This document shows, piece by piece, positions 26,875-39,700 of a stretch of DNA of 64,000 nt. The stretch comes from Monomorium pharaonis (taxonomy: Eukaryota; Arthropoda; Insecta; Hymenoptera; Formicidae). The stretch covers positions 7,200,061 through 7,264,060 of the forward strand of contig NC_050474.1 in the NCBI RefSeq assembly GCF_013373865.1, written 5' to 3'. The notes below the pieces were generated by a model, which was not told where the DNA came from, did not search any database, and saw only the letters and a list, made by a program, of their open reading frames with translations. Numbering within the stretch: the stretch's first letter is position 1; each line of letters opens with the position of its first letter. The position numbers were made by a program, and so were the translations under genes.

Positions 26875-29287
26875 CTAATTTCCGCGAAATTGAAAAAAAA
26901 AAAAAAGATAACATAAAGGAAGCCCATCTCCGAAAAAAAGATACAGATATATTAGATAGGAAATTGTCATGGAATCATGTGATTATAAAAAAAATGTAAA
27001 AATTGTAAGATGGAATAATTAATAATATCAAATCTAATAATAATAATAATATAAGTATCTTTTATATTATAAAATAAATTATTTCTCTTGCTGCCACAAT
27101 TCCTGTGGTTAACAAAACCATCTATTTTGATGAATGTGATAAATATATTATTTATTACGTGCAAAAATTAATTTTTTTAATTTTATATTAAATCGTTTTT
27201 GAAAATAAAATAATGTAATGTTTTAAGACCTTGAAACTATATAACATATGTATATTATAAATACACGCATCTGATTATTTGTAAGTTTACCAAGACAGAA
27301 ACGATCAGTGAAATTTTTTATCGTTTACAAATGACTCAATTTTTCAATGTCCGAAACATGAATGTGAATATGCGCACATCACACGATACCGCGTAATTTC
27401 CATCTCTTACATCTGTATCGGTCTCGATTAAAATGTGCAACGCATAACAGAGCAAAACGTTCTGGAATGTTTATGGTGCGTATCGTAGAGTTCGAAACTG
27501 ATGATTCAACTACTTGTATCCAGTAGTATCGTAATAATGTGCTTTTTGCTCGCATGTGTGTGCTCGTTAAAAATGATTAGTAGCTTCATTCAATGGTGGT
27601 AGGCGAGATCAGAGGCAGAATGAAATATCAGATGGTTCGAGCACATGCAATGATTTCGTGAATATTATTCATTGTATAATTTCCTTCTTCATAATTTATC
27701 TGCGAGATCTTTTTACGTATCTGTGTACACATCATTCAAACAAATAGATATTTATTGAAACTAAATGTTCAAGTTGTAAGATTATAAGCACTGTTAATAT
27801 GCATTACTCCTAATTCCATTGGTACAGGGATAAAAAAGTTTATGGTAATTTTTCAATTTTGAATGTGTAGTGGTAATTTATTCAATTTTGAATATAATCC
27901 CGTTTAAATAGTTGAACAATTGGATCTTCTGCGGTATTGTAATCCGACTATGTATTCCATTATTAATACCTGACTCATCTCGCATTTATGTATGTTTATT
28001 TTCACTGTAAACGCTTCCCAATCGGAAACTGCGGGACGATTCGGAAAAAAAAACCTTTATCCTCGGGAATATGCACATGCTGTACGCAAAACATGAGGGT
28101 GTATATGTACAAGATAACGTCGAAATAACACACGGTAGTGAGCCACACCCCTTCCGAAATGAACATGTGATTCAAGCCCCTTGGCCACTCGGATGAGAAT
28201 GTAATTGCGAAGGTAATGATATTAACAAACCTTGACAGCCAATTAGTAAACGCAAAAAAAAGGAACCATCAAAAATATTATTTACAAATGTCAGAATAAT
28301 TCTTCGTTTCCGCAAGCGACTCATTGGAGACTCGTACATGATGAACGAGAGGTCTCTTTTTCTTTTAGCACTGACGTCACTTACCTGCTCTCTTCGACTT
28401 CTCGTTAACGTGATTAATTATGTCACGTTACAACGAACAAGTCGATATCATAGACTGATCAGGAGAACTGCTCAATTCGCATAAAAATAGTGCGTTCTTC
28501 CGACTCAAAATCTCGACATGAAAAGGGAAGCGATTCCTCTTACCCTACTCTTGCGTCCAGGTCGTGCGCAAAATCCCGAATATTGCGGAGAAAGGCTATT
28601 ACCAAAGCAATTATAATGCGGCAAGCGTACACTTCATCATGCAATGAGATTACCAAGCATGCACACAAGCAGCATAATAAATTAATAATAATGTATTATT
28701 AATACACATTGGACAAAATGATAGCATACATGATTTCCGATTGAAGCCGCAAGCCATGTTAAATAATGCCGATGATTCGATAATTTATAATCTACATTTC
28801 TAAATTACAGATTCTATTGAAGGCAAAGTTGTAATTAAAGCACTCTTAATAATAACATTCATATGATAATTCAATGACAAAGAGCAACTGGAACCATCGT
28901 TTTTCATTTGGTCAGTCAATGGATCAGTACAAATAAATCAACAAAACGATGCTTCACGTTTCTCGCTGTCACAAATAGCAACTAATAAATATCCTAGCAA
29001 AGAAACTTTCTTACAAAATAGTTATTGAAAAAATATTTAACTTGTAAAGCAAATAATTTATTTATTTAAATATTTAAATGAAATAAATAACTTACTTACA
29101 CACATAATTTTGCCAATTTAAATTAAAATTTACTCTATTAAAAGTGATGAAAGCTTGCGTACTATAAATCCAAGCTGCTTCTTTTCCTGCCAATCGTTAT
29201 CACAAAGTTTCTTCGTAGAATACTTTTGCTACTAAGCAGAACTACTCGATATACGATTAACATCTAAGAGTACCATACAATACTGAC
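26875..29287 (-). other. Intron between exons E and F
   Basis: 2.4 kb of AT-rich sequence. No gene or clear repeat was seen beyond a short palindromic AAT-rich stretch near 28.68 kb. Confidence 0.6.
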
Positions 29288-29435
29288 CATCTTGGTCTTC
29301 ATGCAGAGTAGAATGCATGGAATGGATGGAGTCCAGCTTTCGCTTGATTCCGCGGCCGAGGGCATGTTCCCTGCCCTCGCACCTCACCGTGCTCACCACA
29401 CCTTCGGCTTGCTTCAACGTCTCTGACGTATAGAT
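29288..29435 (-). CDS. sba: MBD5/6-like exon E: linker before the PWWP
   Basis: 148-nt exon, phase 0 in and phase 1 out. The acceptor is TTTGACAG|ATCTAT and the donor is CAAGATG|GTCAGT. It encodes IYTSETLKQAEGVVSTVRCE then GREHALGRGIKRKLDSIHSM and HSTLHEDQDG. GIKRK is a short basic patch. No domain is recognised. It is placed in the gene because both phases fit: phase 0 matches the internal donor of exon D, and the dangling G plus CT of the PWWP exon gives an Ala codon. The donor is weaker than the others (GTCAGT), which fits a regulated splice, but this was not tested. Confidence 0.7.
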
Positions 29436-29908
29436 CTGTCAAATACAACTCGATCAACTCAGGCACAAGCCTACCAATCGCATGCTAATATCATTTCAGT
29501 ATATCATACAATGCTGATGTGTCTTTTTTTGTTTCTTTCATGTAAATTCCGTTTTACAATCCATAAAAATTTTACAGTTTCTCCCGACCGAGCATAGGAG
29601 ACAAAAGCTTTTTGTAAAATTCTAATTTAGATGTAGAAAAATAGAAAAAAAAACCGAAAACGGATAAATAAAATAAAAAGAAAACAAGATTAATCGGAAA
29701 ATTTGAAAGCCATAATATCCTTGTCTCCAATGCTTTTAATGCAGGAATCACGCGACAAATTTAAATCATTGATACATGCAAACGATAATGATACCAAAAG
29801 AGACAAACTCAAACTCTGTTTACGCATGCTTATGTTGCAAGGTAATTTTTCATCAGGTATATATTCGGAATCATATAACTTTGATCAGAAGATACTGTTT
29901 AGCAAAAA

Positions 29909-29914
29909 TTTATT
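29909..29914 (-). terminator. candidate polyadenylation signal of the PWWP-less isoform
   Basis: The minus strand reads AATAAA about 290 nt downstream of the stop at 30201 and upstream of exon E. It is correctly placed to end a transcript that retains the long exon D. Support is positional only. Confidence 0.35.
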
Positions 29915-30200
29915 TTTTCGTTGTTATAAAAAGGAGTAATTTCCTGATTAATCCGATCAACACACGATTAATAATACAATTACATTATTGCAATAATGAT
30001 TTAAATAATAACGCTACGAATAAACCAGCGTATGCGCCTCTCACGCCACAGCGCGGATGTAAAAATTATTAAATACAAACTAATTACAAACTTAATATTA
30101 TCAATTATAAACCGATCGCAACCTAATAATGCCACTAATATCGGTTTCAATTCATTTACAAAATCAATTAATTTTATATAGACCGAAAAGAAAGGTACGA

Positions 30201-31091
30201 CTATTCATCCGATGACGAATCACTTTCCTCAGCGTCATCGTCTTCTTGCGCATATACGAATTGATTGTAAACATACGGATTAATGTAGGCTTGCTTATTA
30301 GATGTGTAATTAACAACAGCAATACCATTAGGGTCAGACCTATAATTATACAAATGTGGATACAAATCGGATGGCCCGATGCCAACAAATTTTTGCGGAT
30401 AGCCAATATTCTGCGAACAATAAGAAACATCAGTATTTGGCCGTTCCAATGATTTTTCTTCGGAATTTTGCTCGATCTCGTCTTGCTCCATAACGTGCCG
30501 TACAATTTCGGTATCAACGCGACTGTTATCAATGCACGATTTGTTGTCGAATTTGTCGTTAATTTGTGGCGACATTGTGTAATGAGCATGATCTGGCACT
30601 AAGGCTTGCTGTCGATAAACATTCGCATTAGGAACATAGTGCTGGCCGTGATAAAGGATTGGCTGGTAATGACCGTGACCTATGATTGGTAACGGATTGA
30701 CCTCAATCTCCGAATAAGAAACGTCCGTCATTTCTTTACTGACACTTAGTTGATCTTCCACGGCAGAGTGGTCCATTGTGTCTGAATTAATGGAATGATT
30801 TGGTGATGATGTGTCCATATGCTCCTGTGAGTCAGCGTATGTGTTTTCTGGGTGTGTCGTATCGGCCGGCTGGTGCATGTCTATTACAGTTAGATGACGG
30901 TTGACCTGCTCTACGTGGGTACCAACCTGGATCCCAGTTGTCACCGTCGACTCTACGTAGGTCTTTCCGTGCAGACTCGGTTGATTCAACGTGATCTCCT
31001 TGGTAGCGATACCTTGCATTCTCCAATCCTCTGATGCTACCTGCGTGTCGCCTGAATCCGGTTCGCTACTCGATACGCAATGAACCATAGG
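30201..31091 (-). CDS. sba: MBD5/6-like exon D, long form: alternative acidic C-terminus without PWWP
   Basis: The acceptor ATTTTCAG|CCTATG joins exon C in phase 0, and the frame stays open for 296 codons to a stop at 30201-30203. It encodes PMVHCVSSSEPDSGDTQ, a mid-part rich in His, Asp, Ser and Thr, a Tyr/Asn/Pro-rich segment (PSDLYPHLYNYRSDPNGIAV; INPYVYNQFVYAQ) and an acidic tail EDDDAEESDSSSDE. The composition looks like real protein rather than read-through intron. An AATAAA on the minus strand at 29914-29909 could end this transcript. An internal phase-0 donor CAG|GTAGCA after residue 17 (exon end 31041) lets a short form (31041-31091) join exon E and reach the PWWP. Two other phase-0 donors occur further on (CAG|GTTGGT, CAG|GTCAAC), so the exact donor is uncertain. 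Vertebrate MBD5 also has isoforms lacking PWWP. The long form is inference from the open frame. Confidence 0.72.
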   Translation of the reverse strand, partial: PMVHCVSSSEPDSGDTQVASEDWRMQGIATKEITLNQPSLHGKTYVESTVTTGIQVGTHVEQVNRHLTVIDMHQPADTTHPENTYADSQEHMDTSSPNHSINSDTMDHSAVEDQLSVSKEMTDVSYSEIEVNPLPIIGHGHYQPILYHGQHYVPNANVYRQQALVPDHAHYTMSPQINDKFDNKSCIDNSRVDTEIVRHVMEQDEIEQNSEEKSLERPNTDVSYCSQNIGYPQKFVGIGPSDLYPHLYNYRSDPNGIAVVNYTSNKQAYINPYVYNQFVYAQEDDDAEESDSSSDE

Positions 31092-31265
31092 CTGAAAATG
31101 AAATATGCATGACATGGAAATTAACGAATATAATTTTTTTTGTCGGAAGTAAGAATCTTACATGTTTTAAAAGCGCTGCAATAATAATAAATTAGAAATA
31201 TTTTCCCTTTTTTAAATAATTTAAATAATCTTAATTAACTATTCTTGTTACAAATTATTCTTTAC

Positions 31266-34200
31266 CGTAGACGATGAATGATGTCTAGCAGTGATTGGAG
31301 GTGCTGGTGAGGCTGCACCGTGTGTAGTAGTGTCTACGGCCGGACTGTTAGACCTCTGACTGTTTCCTGGACTGTGGGTGGTCGTATCGGGAGGAGATCC
31401 TTGCCGCATCATTGTCGATTGCGCAACGTTCGTTTGATTCCCTGCGGTTTGCGTCGATACAGAATGCCTCGCCATCAAGGGGCTGTGTTGTTCGTTTTGT
31501 TGAGCAGTTTTTTCCACGACGGTCGTGCTACTACTAGCAAGTACATATTGCTGTTGTTCGACGTTCTGATCGGACGACGGTGAATTTACGCCGCTCTTCG
31601 GAGAAGATGATGCCGCTTTACCCTGGATCATACCGGAACTCAGGATATATGATTGATTGTGATCAAGATTTAAAGAAGGATCGACAGTTTGTCCGCCATT
31701 AGAACTTGCGTTTTGAAAATTCGGTATCTGATTGTTTGAAACCATGGTCGTCTGCTGCTGTACGATCGTTGTATTCTGTTGAACGAAGGTTGTGTTCTGT
31801 TGATTCGATGCCGAAGAGACGGCGATGTTCTGTGCGGTAGCACAAGGTACCATAAGTGTCTGCCCATTCATTTGTATGAACTCCTGTTGACCTTGCATGT
31901 TTGGCGGTCTCACTTGCGAGGCGTTGAATGTCACCTGTTGATTCGGACTGACATTAGCAACTATCGGGCTCAGTTGATTTCCGAAGGATGTGGTACCGTT
32001 CACTAGGAACTGGCCGCTATTCGGTGAAAGAAACTGCGCTCCCGGACTGTGTTGCTGAATTATCTTTCCACCAGTCGCTTGCGGCGCCCTTATGACCATG
32101 CCAGCTGGACCGGCGGCCAATATACTTTGACTCGGATTGAATATGCTGCCGTGGCTTTGTACCGGTGTCAAGACATTCTGGCCATTGACGTTCTGTATCT
32201 GAAGTTGCATCCCAATGTTGCCCGTGTCCTGCAATAAAGTGGCCGTTCCGTCCGCAGACATTACCATGCTACCTAAACCAGGTACAATAAATTGCTGGAT
32301 GGTTGGGAAATTCTGAACCATTCCAGTTGCGCCGTTCAATAAGTTCACCGGTTGAAGAAGATTTATCTGCTGAGCTGGTTGAGGATTCGTGATTATTTGC
32401 TGAGCATTAAATTGCGCGGATGCTGCACCAGTCTGACCGTTCATCACAAGCTGCGCTGGCGCCCCGCCTTTACCAGGCACAATGGTTAGCGCCTGGAGCA
32501 TAGGTCCGCCTATACTCTGAGTTTGAAAGTTTTGTTGGGCAAAATTTGATTGTGACTGCATCAACATACCGGCGTTCTGTTGGGACGAAGCAATGTGTAA
32601 CATCGACGCCACGGTTTGTGGATTTGCTTTTCGTTTCTTATATGCCTTTTTCTTGGTCATTGCCGACTCTGGCGACAATAGTGCCGGTTGTCGATTCACG
32701 GTCATGCCTTGATTGGCATTGACCGTCCTGGATACGTCCTGATTTGCATCAATGATGGACTGAGTGTTTTGTATAACGTTACCGGTAGCAACTGTCAGAT
32801 GTGGTATCTGCACGTTCTGGCTAATGCTATCCATCGTCATTACACCAGGTTGAATCAACACGGGAGTCTGAATTGTATTCACAAGTACCGTTGGTTGCCC
32901 TATCACTTGCTGAGCTACACCTACTGCAGGAATTACTTGACTGACAGCTCCGGTCACGCTGGTAACCATCGGTGACACTGATAACGGTGGCATAGAATTA
33001 GCGTTAGAGATGATTTTCGGTGGAGGAGGTGCCATCACGCCGTTAATAGCAGATCCAGTACTCGCCATTATGAGTTGACCGCCACTGGATACCAAAATAT
33101 GACCAGGCGGTAGCGTCGATCCGGCAGGATGTTTCAATATACCGCCTGAAGTGAGGACATTGTGAACTTGAACGTTAGCTTGAGGATGATGTTGTTGCGG
33201 TTGATGTTGCTGTTGTTGCTGTTGCTGCTGCTGTTGATGCTGCTGTTGCTGCTGCTGCTGCTGTTGTGTTTGCTGTTGCAATGACGAGTTTGTGCTTGTT
33301 TGAGGTACTTGTATGCTACTAACAACACTCTGAACCATTTCAAGAGGCGACTTAGACACGCTCATCGCCGAGGATTGACTAAGCGGAATAGAGGAATGAG
33401 TTGTAACTGGAGTACCCGGCATATTTGTTAACGCTGTAGACTGTGGCTGATGTTGTGGCTTGTTCGGCAGAAGATTCGGTATAGCAGGATTCGGTATCGC
33501 AGATGGTGTGTTTATTGAAACGGTGGCCGTGTTCGCTCTTCCAGCTAACACAGACGTAATCGTGTTACTGCTAACTGTGTGACCACTCGCCATTGTTGTT
33601 ATCACAGACGATGATCCACCAAAAGTATTCATAGGTATCCTGGAGACAGTATTTACAGTGTGTGGATGAGGTTGATAGCCATCTAGAGAATTTTGCCTGG
33701 ATATTTGCCGTTTTACTTGTGATATTAAATTATCCGACGTAGAAGAGGATGTCTGTGATGGCGAAGTACTAGGTGGAATACCATTAGAACTCATCGTACC
33801 AGAACTAGGAGTTTCCGATCTTTGTTCTTGGATGCTAGCACTGATCAAAGATTGTGACAGTTGCTGTTGCATTTGTGGAGTTGGTGTTTGCGATGACATT
33901 TGGCCCGATACGTGTGAATGAGGCGTCGGTGGTTGTGAATAACTATGTGGCGTCGCCGGTTGCGACGAGATAAGACTTTGTGGAGTTGCCGGTTGCGAAA
34001 TTCCAGGCGTTGAGGCTGCTGGTGTATCCGAATTAGCTGGACTATTCGTGCCAATAGGAGATCCATGACTGGTGCTCACAGTACCGCCTTGTATTGGTCT
34101 GGAATCAGCTTGTGATTGATTATTCGTTTGATATCGCTCGCCGAATGTCGACGACGTAACAGGATCTTCGCGCTGATCCGTATGCATCAGGTACTGTCGC

Positions 34201-35748
34201 TGCATCTGCTGCTTATATTGATCCTGCATGTAGGACTGTGTATCAGCGCTAGTAACGCAGCCCTGACATGGGCTGCTCTCGGAATCCGTACCGCTGCTTG
34301 ATGTCGGTGTCATACTGCTATGTACAACAACCGGCGAGGTCGCGTGATTTTTTACGGAAGTGAATGACGAGGTACTCGTGGGACTGGCGATAGAGGAAGG
34401 CTTTGGTTGAGAAATATAGGAATTAGGCACATGCATGCCGTGATTGGTCTGAGACGATGCTTTCGAATTATTGTTCAACATGCCCACTTGAGAACTACTG
34501 ACACCGGTCTGTCTCGATATCGTGCTATTCAGCAGCGCCGTTTGCTGAGCGAGGTACCCACTGGGATCCTCTAGGAACGAAGGACCGCTGTTGAAAGTCG
34601 AACCTATCTGACCATTATTTTGCTGATTGTTCTCGCCAAATTCATCTACTGGACTCGGTGTCGAATGTTCTAATCCGTTGTTCGTTCTCGATAACTCCGC
34701 CACTCCATGCTGCCGCTGTTTCTTCACTATTACTTTATTCGGTTTCGGTTTTTTCCGTGCGGCCTCATCTGTCCAATTGGAAGGTTGTGGAATGTGATGA
34801 TGAAGTGGTGGTACACGGTCAAACGAATTGCAGGTAATGTTCTGTACCGTGACGACGGACGGTTGATGAGAAGCAACTGCAGCACGATTTTGTTGCCACG
34901 GCGGTGTTCTGTTGTTGAAATGCATATTACCGGGTTGCCCGTTTGGTCCCATACCAGACTGCTGCACCTCGACAGCATGACTGGCGTTCGGGCTTCGTCC
35001 CGTATGATTAGACAAAAATTGCTGTTGATGTCCCATTTTGGCATCCGTATTCGTTCCCTTTGCGGGATCGAAATTTCTTGCCGAATATTGTACTTGATTC
35101 TGAGCGTACATCCGTTGAACATTCTCGTGAGGATTATTCGGTACGCCATTTTGAACTACATGATGTCGCTGCATCGCATGATTGTGTAATAAAAGCTGTT
35201 GCTGTTGCTGCTGCTGCTGCTGTTGTTGCTGTTGCTGTTGTAACTGTTTCGTATTTAGATCTTCATCAACTGACGGTGCTCGATTATGCCTATTTTGAAT
35301 GTCAATAGCGTTCATATTGGTCATAACGGCAGGACCAGTTTGCTGCTGCATAATGTCTACGGAGTGATGGTTTAATTGTTGGTTTGAATATTGCGGCTGA
35401 ATGCACACTTGCGACATCTGCTGTTGATGCTGCTGCTGCTGCTGCTGTTGTTGTTGCTGTTGTAACTGCTGCTGAATCTGCATCTGGAAATGATCCGTCG
35501 GCTGAGATTGCACAGCGTGCTGATTCTGTTGCGATTGTTGCGATTGCATTTGGTGTTGGTGAATTTGATGCAACTGCGAATGAAGGGCGGTTTGATTCGA
35601 CACTTGTGACGACTGCATGTGATGCACATAATTCTCAACAGGATGCTGAGTATTGTAATTTGTCGACTGTTGTTGATCTACTTCTTGAGCTAAATGCTGC
35701 TGCTGTTGTTGTATATTGTGTTTTTGAATTTGTTGTAAATGCATTTGT

Positions 35749-35790
<42 letters not shown>

Positions 35791-36302
35791 TGATTCAAAT
35801 GCTGCTGCTGTTGTTGCATTACATGTAACGATTGCTGATTTAACTGATTAATATAATGAGGAGCTTGCTGTTGCGCTAATTGATTTGCTACAATATTTTG
35901 ATGTTGTTCCTGTTGTTGTTGTTGTAAAATTTGCATGTGTTGCAGCTGCTGCTGATGCGGTAACAATTGCTGCGATTGTTGTTGTTGCTGTTGCTGCGAT
36001 ATATGCTGCTGAATAAGCTGTTGTTGTTGCTGTTGTTGCTGCTGTAGAATAAGCTGTTGATGTTGCTGTTGTAAGAGCTGCTGCTGTTGTTGAGTCATAT
36101 TATTAAAATTTGTACCCTGCTGATTCATAATCAACGGATTGCTCATCAGCATGCCAGACATATTATGTTGATTTAGCCTCTGCTGAGGATTTCTTGCACA
36201 ACTGCTCACGTCATGATTCTGCGAAGGCGAATTTAAAGACTGATGACAGATTTGTTGTCCGTTCTGTTGGACTTGCAGATTTGGGATCGCAATTGGCCAT
36301 AC
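31266..36302 (-). CDS. sba: MBD5/6-like exon C: giant glutamine-rich central exon
   Basis: A single 5037-nt open exon (1679 codons), phase 0 at both ends. The acceptor is GATTTTTAG|GTATGG and the donor is TCTACG|GTAAAG. It opens VWPIAIPNLQVQQNGQQICH. The first third is dominated by interrupted polyglutamine tracts mixing CAG and CAA codons, then Ser/Thr/Pro-rich sequence. A further Q/H tract lies at about 33190-33280. A basic patch, TKKKAYKKRK (about 32623-32658), is a probable second nuclear signal. After it comes a hydrophobic and glycine-rich segment (NLLQPVNLLNGATGMVQNFP, IQQFIVPGLGSMVMSADG). The exon ends SSPAPPITARHHSSST in Ser/Pro-rich sequence. It has no enzymatic motif. The long disordered middle matches the plan of MBD5/6, where MBD and PWWP flank a long low-complexity region. 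Antisense open frames here are shadows of the CAG repeats. The likely role is a multivalent nuclear scaffold. Confidence 0.9.
33190..33285 (-). repeat. Coding CAA/CAG tract in exon C
   Basis: Interrupted polyglutamine with His in the TSTNSSLQQQ...HHPQA segment. It is a mix of CAA and CAG codons on the minus strand. Confidence 0.85.
35195..36105 (-). repeat. Cluster of coding CAG/CAA tracts in exon C
   Basis: Several polyglutamine runs are interrupted by His, Leu, Met and Asn. The longest pure CAG run on the coding strand is 9 units (35760-35786). Most other tracts mix CAA with CAG, which limits length instability. Confidence 0.9.
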
Positions 36303-36580
36303 CTAAAAATCAAATATTTATACTTAAATACGTCAATAAATTGATAATATATAAAAATATATAATGTATTAATTTACAAAACGTCTAGCTTATATTATAA
36401 TTACATAACTAAATATTTATTAAAAAGCAAGTAAAATATAAATTTTCATACTTTCTATTACACGTATTACATAATAATGAAGATATTATGTATTGTTCAA
36501 TATTGTGTTAAATATTCAATAAAAAGTACAACACCCGGTTCAAGAAGGAGACTAGCATTCAATTACTACGAGTCAATTAC

Positions 36581-36735
36581 CTGCGATCCATTAGGCACCG
36601 GTGAACCTTGAACTCCAGATGCCGCAACCGCGGCAATAGCTCTCTCCCGTTGTGCCAGAAGTTGCGAGACCGAGACACCGGAATAAATGCCGCCTATGCC
36701 TCCTAGTTTCCTCTTCTTCTTCTTGCTGAGGCCAT
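36581..36735 (-). CDS. sba: MBD5/6-like exon B: lysine-rich nuclear signal
   Basis: 155-nt exon, phase 1 in and phase 0 out. The acceptor is GTGCGCAG|ATGGCC and the donor is TCGCAG|GTAATT. It encodes D-GLSKKKKRKLGGIGGIYSG followed by VSVSQLLAQRERAIAAVAASGVQ and VPNGSQ. SKKKKRK is a monopartite nuclear localisation signal by inspection. The QLLAQRERAIAAVAA stretch looks helical. It sits 7.5 kb downstream of exon A and only 278 bp upstream of the giant exon. An in-frame ATG lies upstream at 36776-36778, so an internal start reading MDSGLLRDTLLACADG through the acceptor is formally possible. The clean acceptor and the phase match with exon A make the spliced reading far more likely. Confidence 0.87.
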
Positions 36736-39700
36736 CTGCGCACGCCAATAAAGTATCTCTTAATAAACCAGAATCCAATTACCTTCGATTCGCCGGCATC
36801 TATTTGAAATTGAATCGACAAAGGATCTTCCCGTCCAAAGCGCAATTGTGGAAGACGATAAGTTCTCGGCATTGTAGAAATTAAAATACGACTTATTCGC
36901 CCTAATCCCGCGCCGCCGGCTTTCTCGCTTATTATTCAGACGACGTTCCAAGCTTCTTAATGAAGCAAGTGTTCCATTTGAAATCCTGCCGCAAGGTTAA
37001 ATCGTATTTAGCCCGACATTTCCGTGCTTTAACTCCCCCGTGCTTTTTGAAATGTCGGCCTTTCCCTCGGGCTCATTATCATTCCGGAAAATGTCCTTCG
37101 CGAAATGAAAATATCGTCGGTAATAGATCAAGAAGCGTAATAGAATGCCAAATCAGCTACCGTAATTAACTTGTTAAATAATTAAAACAATACTATAAGC
37201 CATACCTACTAGCCATACTATTAAATATTGTTCATATAACAAAAATTGATAATTATTACAATGAGAATTATTCTTGTTACATTAGACATGAGCATAATCA
37301 AATTTATAATTCAAATTATATAGATAAACTTATTATTATAATATCTAATCAATTTAAATTTGCCATATAATTAAAAATCAATGTATGTATAAAATTGAAT
37401 GTTTTATCACTTATTTCTGCACAGCTTTAAATTGCTCAAAAATTGCTTTAAAAATACGATGCAAATTAATTTAAAAAAAAAATCGTAATAACAAAAAATG
37501 ATATACTATCAGTGTATTAATCTAAATATAGTATAAAGCAGACATTTTTGTCTCAAAAATTCTGAAAACTATATACTTTAAACTTTTACAAAATTTATAT
37601 CATAGAATTGCCATTCGATAAATATTAAATTGCATAATAACAAATGCAGTTAGATACAGAAAAAAATCGTATAATATTAGCATTATTACACACGCTATTA
37701 ATAAATATTACATGTTAACAAAATTAATACAAATTCTGCATAAATACAAATATCGAAGAAATGTCTAATTCCTAAAGATCTTTAAAACATTTTAAAACTC
37801 GAGTCATAATGCTTTTGAAACGTTATCACCCGTATATTCAAGAATCGCCGCAGGGGCCATCGACACTTCCGAATTACCGTGATTTACGAGACGCGTTAGA
37901 AAGCAGGAGGGATAAGGTATTCAACGGGGCTAAGGGGATCTTTTATCTGTAAGCCTACAGAGGATAATTATTCTCCGTATTCTGCGCGCCGATTGACGCG
38001 GGGAAGAGAGGCCGGATAATTCTCGGCGAAGAGGGAGAGGCACGAAAACGACGAGAAGCAAAAGCAAAAGAGGGTGTAGAGGGATAGTAATGAATCTACG
38101 ATGGGAGTAAGGCAACTTGTCCGTCCTGACGACGGCAGTTTAACCCGATTTCCAAGAGGAGGGAACGAGATAGATTTGCGTAAAATCTTTGGATCCATTT
38201 TGTGGCTTCCGGGGTTTTCGCGCGAACGCGTAAAGTCTCCCCGTCTACTTGGAATGCCTCGCAGTCAATGGCTTGAGCAATAAACGTTCTCGCCGTTAAA
38301 CCCCGGTGAAAGAGGGCGACGTAGTAATTGGAAGATGTAGTTCGTCGTTTGCGGCTGTTTCCAAACGCTACCTTACTCACTTAAGCACGTTGGGACGTTC
38401 GCCGCTGGCTTGCCTGTGACAAACGATCAACTTTATGGAGCTCAAATTTATTTAAACTCAATTTTTATGGAGTCTATCTGTTCTCTCGCGCGCGTTGTCT
38501 TAATAAAAAAATTATATACTTGTCTATTGAAAAAACTTTGAATTCTTAAGACTGCTGCATTAAATTATACGTGCATGATGCAATTTATTATCGTCACTCA
38601 CAGCAGGTGGAATTTAAACATAATACAGGTAAATTTTCAGAATTTTATTTATCAAATTTCGAGGAACTTCGAAGCATTTGAATAATATTACAAATAAAAT
38701 GTACGACGCACGCTTAGAGCGGTAAGATTCTAAATCTTCCGGGATTCTCACTTAGTACCGCTCGAGCTAGAATCAAACGCACCTATGAGGGTGACATTCG
38801 TAAGATAGTCGCGGGTAGGATCCACTCTCTATCGGTCTCACTGACGCAGCGTCATCGTGAACGAACGCCGATGGCATCGTCGGCGCTGTGACTACGTCTG
38901 CAACGGTGGAGACGAGCATCTACGTCGCGAATCTACGTTCTCGGGCTTACCCCCCCCCCCTCCCCACAGCTTCCAGCCTCGCGAAATGACTCCCCTCAGT
39001 GCAGACGTAAAAGTCCGCCGAGGATCACGCCGTTACGTTACGCCAAGGCGTTGATGCAGACTGAGCGGAACGGGGGTCGAAATGCGCTTGCGCGACCAAC
39101 CAACGGAAGTGGATGCAAGGGTGGCCCGGGGGAGAAACAGAGAGAAGAATAAGGACCCTCCGCCGAGGCAACGAACGTCACTCTCGGGGCAGGCGCAAGA
39201 ATCACAACCGGACGCAGTCGTTGGACCGCAAAGCTGCCTCCGCTCCTTGCCTCCCCTACTCCCCTCCTCCACCTGCGCGCGACCGTGCTCTTCTCGCTTT
39301 CCTCTCGTACGAAATTAACCCTTATCAACTCCACGTCTACCATCACTGTCCTCCCCCCCCCTCCTCAGTAACCCCCACTGGAGGTATAGCCTAGCTTCTT
39401 TCGCTCTTTCTCCTCTTGGTATCCACCATCCGCCGCTTCCACCCATCAGCCGCACCCGGTCGCGGTAACGTTCTCGTTTTCGTCATCATCGTCGTCGTCG
39501 TCACAGGCAACGAAGGGAGAACGGATTCTTTCCTCTTCCTCCGAGACTTTATTGATCGTCGCCTCGATAAGAAGCGATAAGAAGATACGAACCGGCCGAT
39601 TGGCCTAGATGGCCGGATCAGATAGCCACGGCGAACACTTAGTCGAGGAAATGCCCTGAGATTTATTCTTTCTTAATATAATCGTACTAATTCGTATTAT

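Noticed and set aside
33134..33343. Asn/Ser-rich minus-strand frame inside exon C
   Set aside because: Frame-shifted reading of the glutamine tract. The main frame is open across it.
34707..35851. Long plus-strand open frames opposite the giant exon (Val/Ala- or Leu/Ser-rich)
   Set aside because: They are antisense shadows of the CAG/CAA repeats and carry no recognisable domain.
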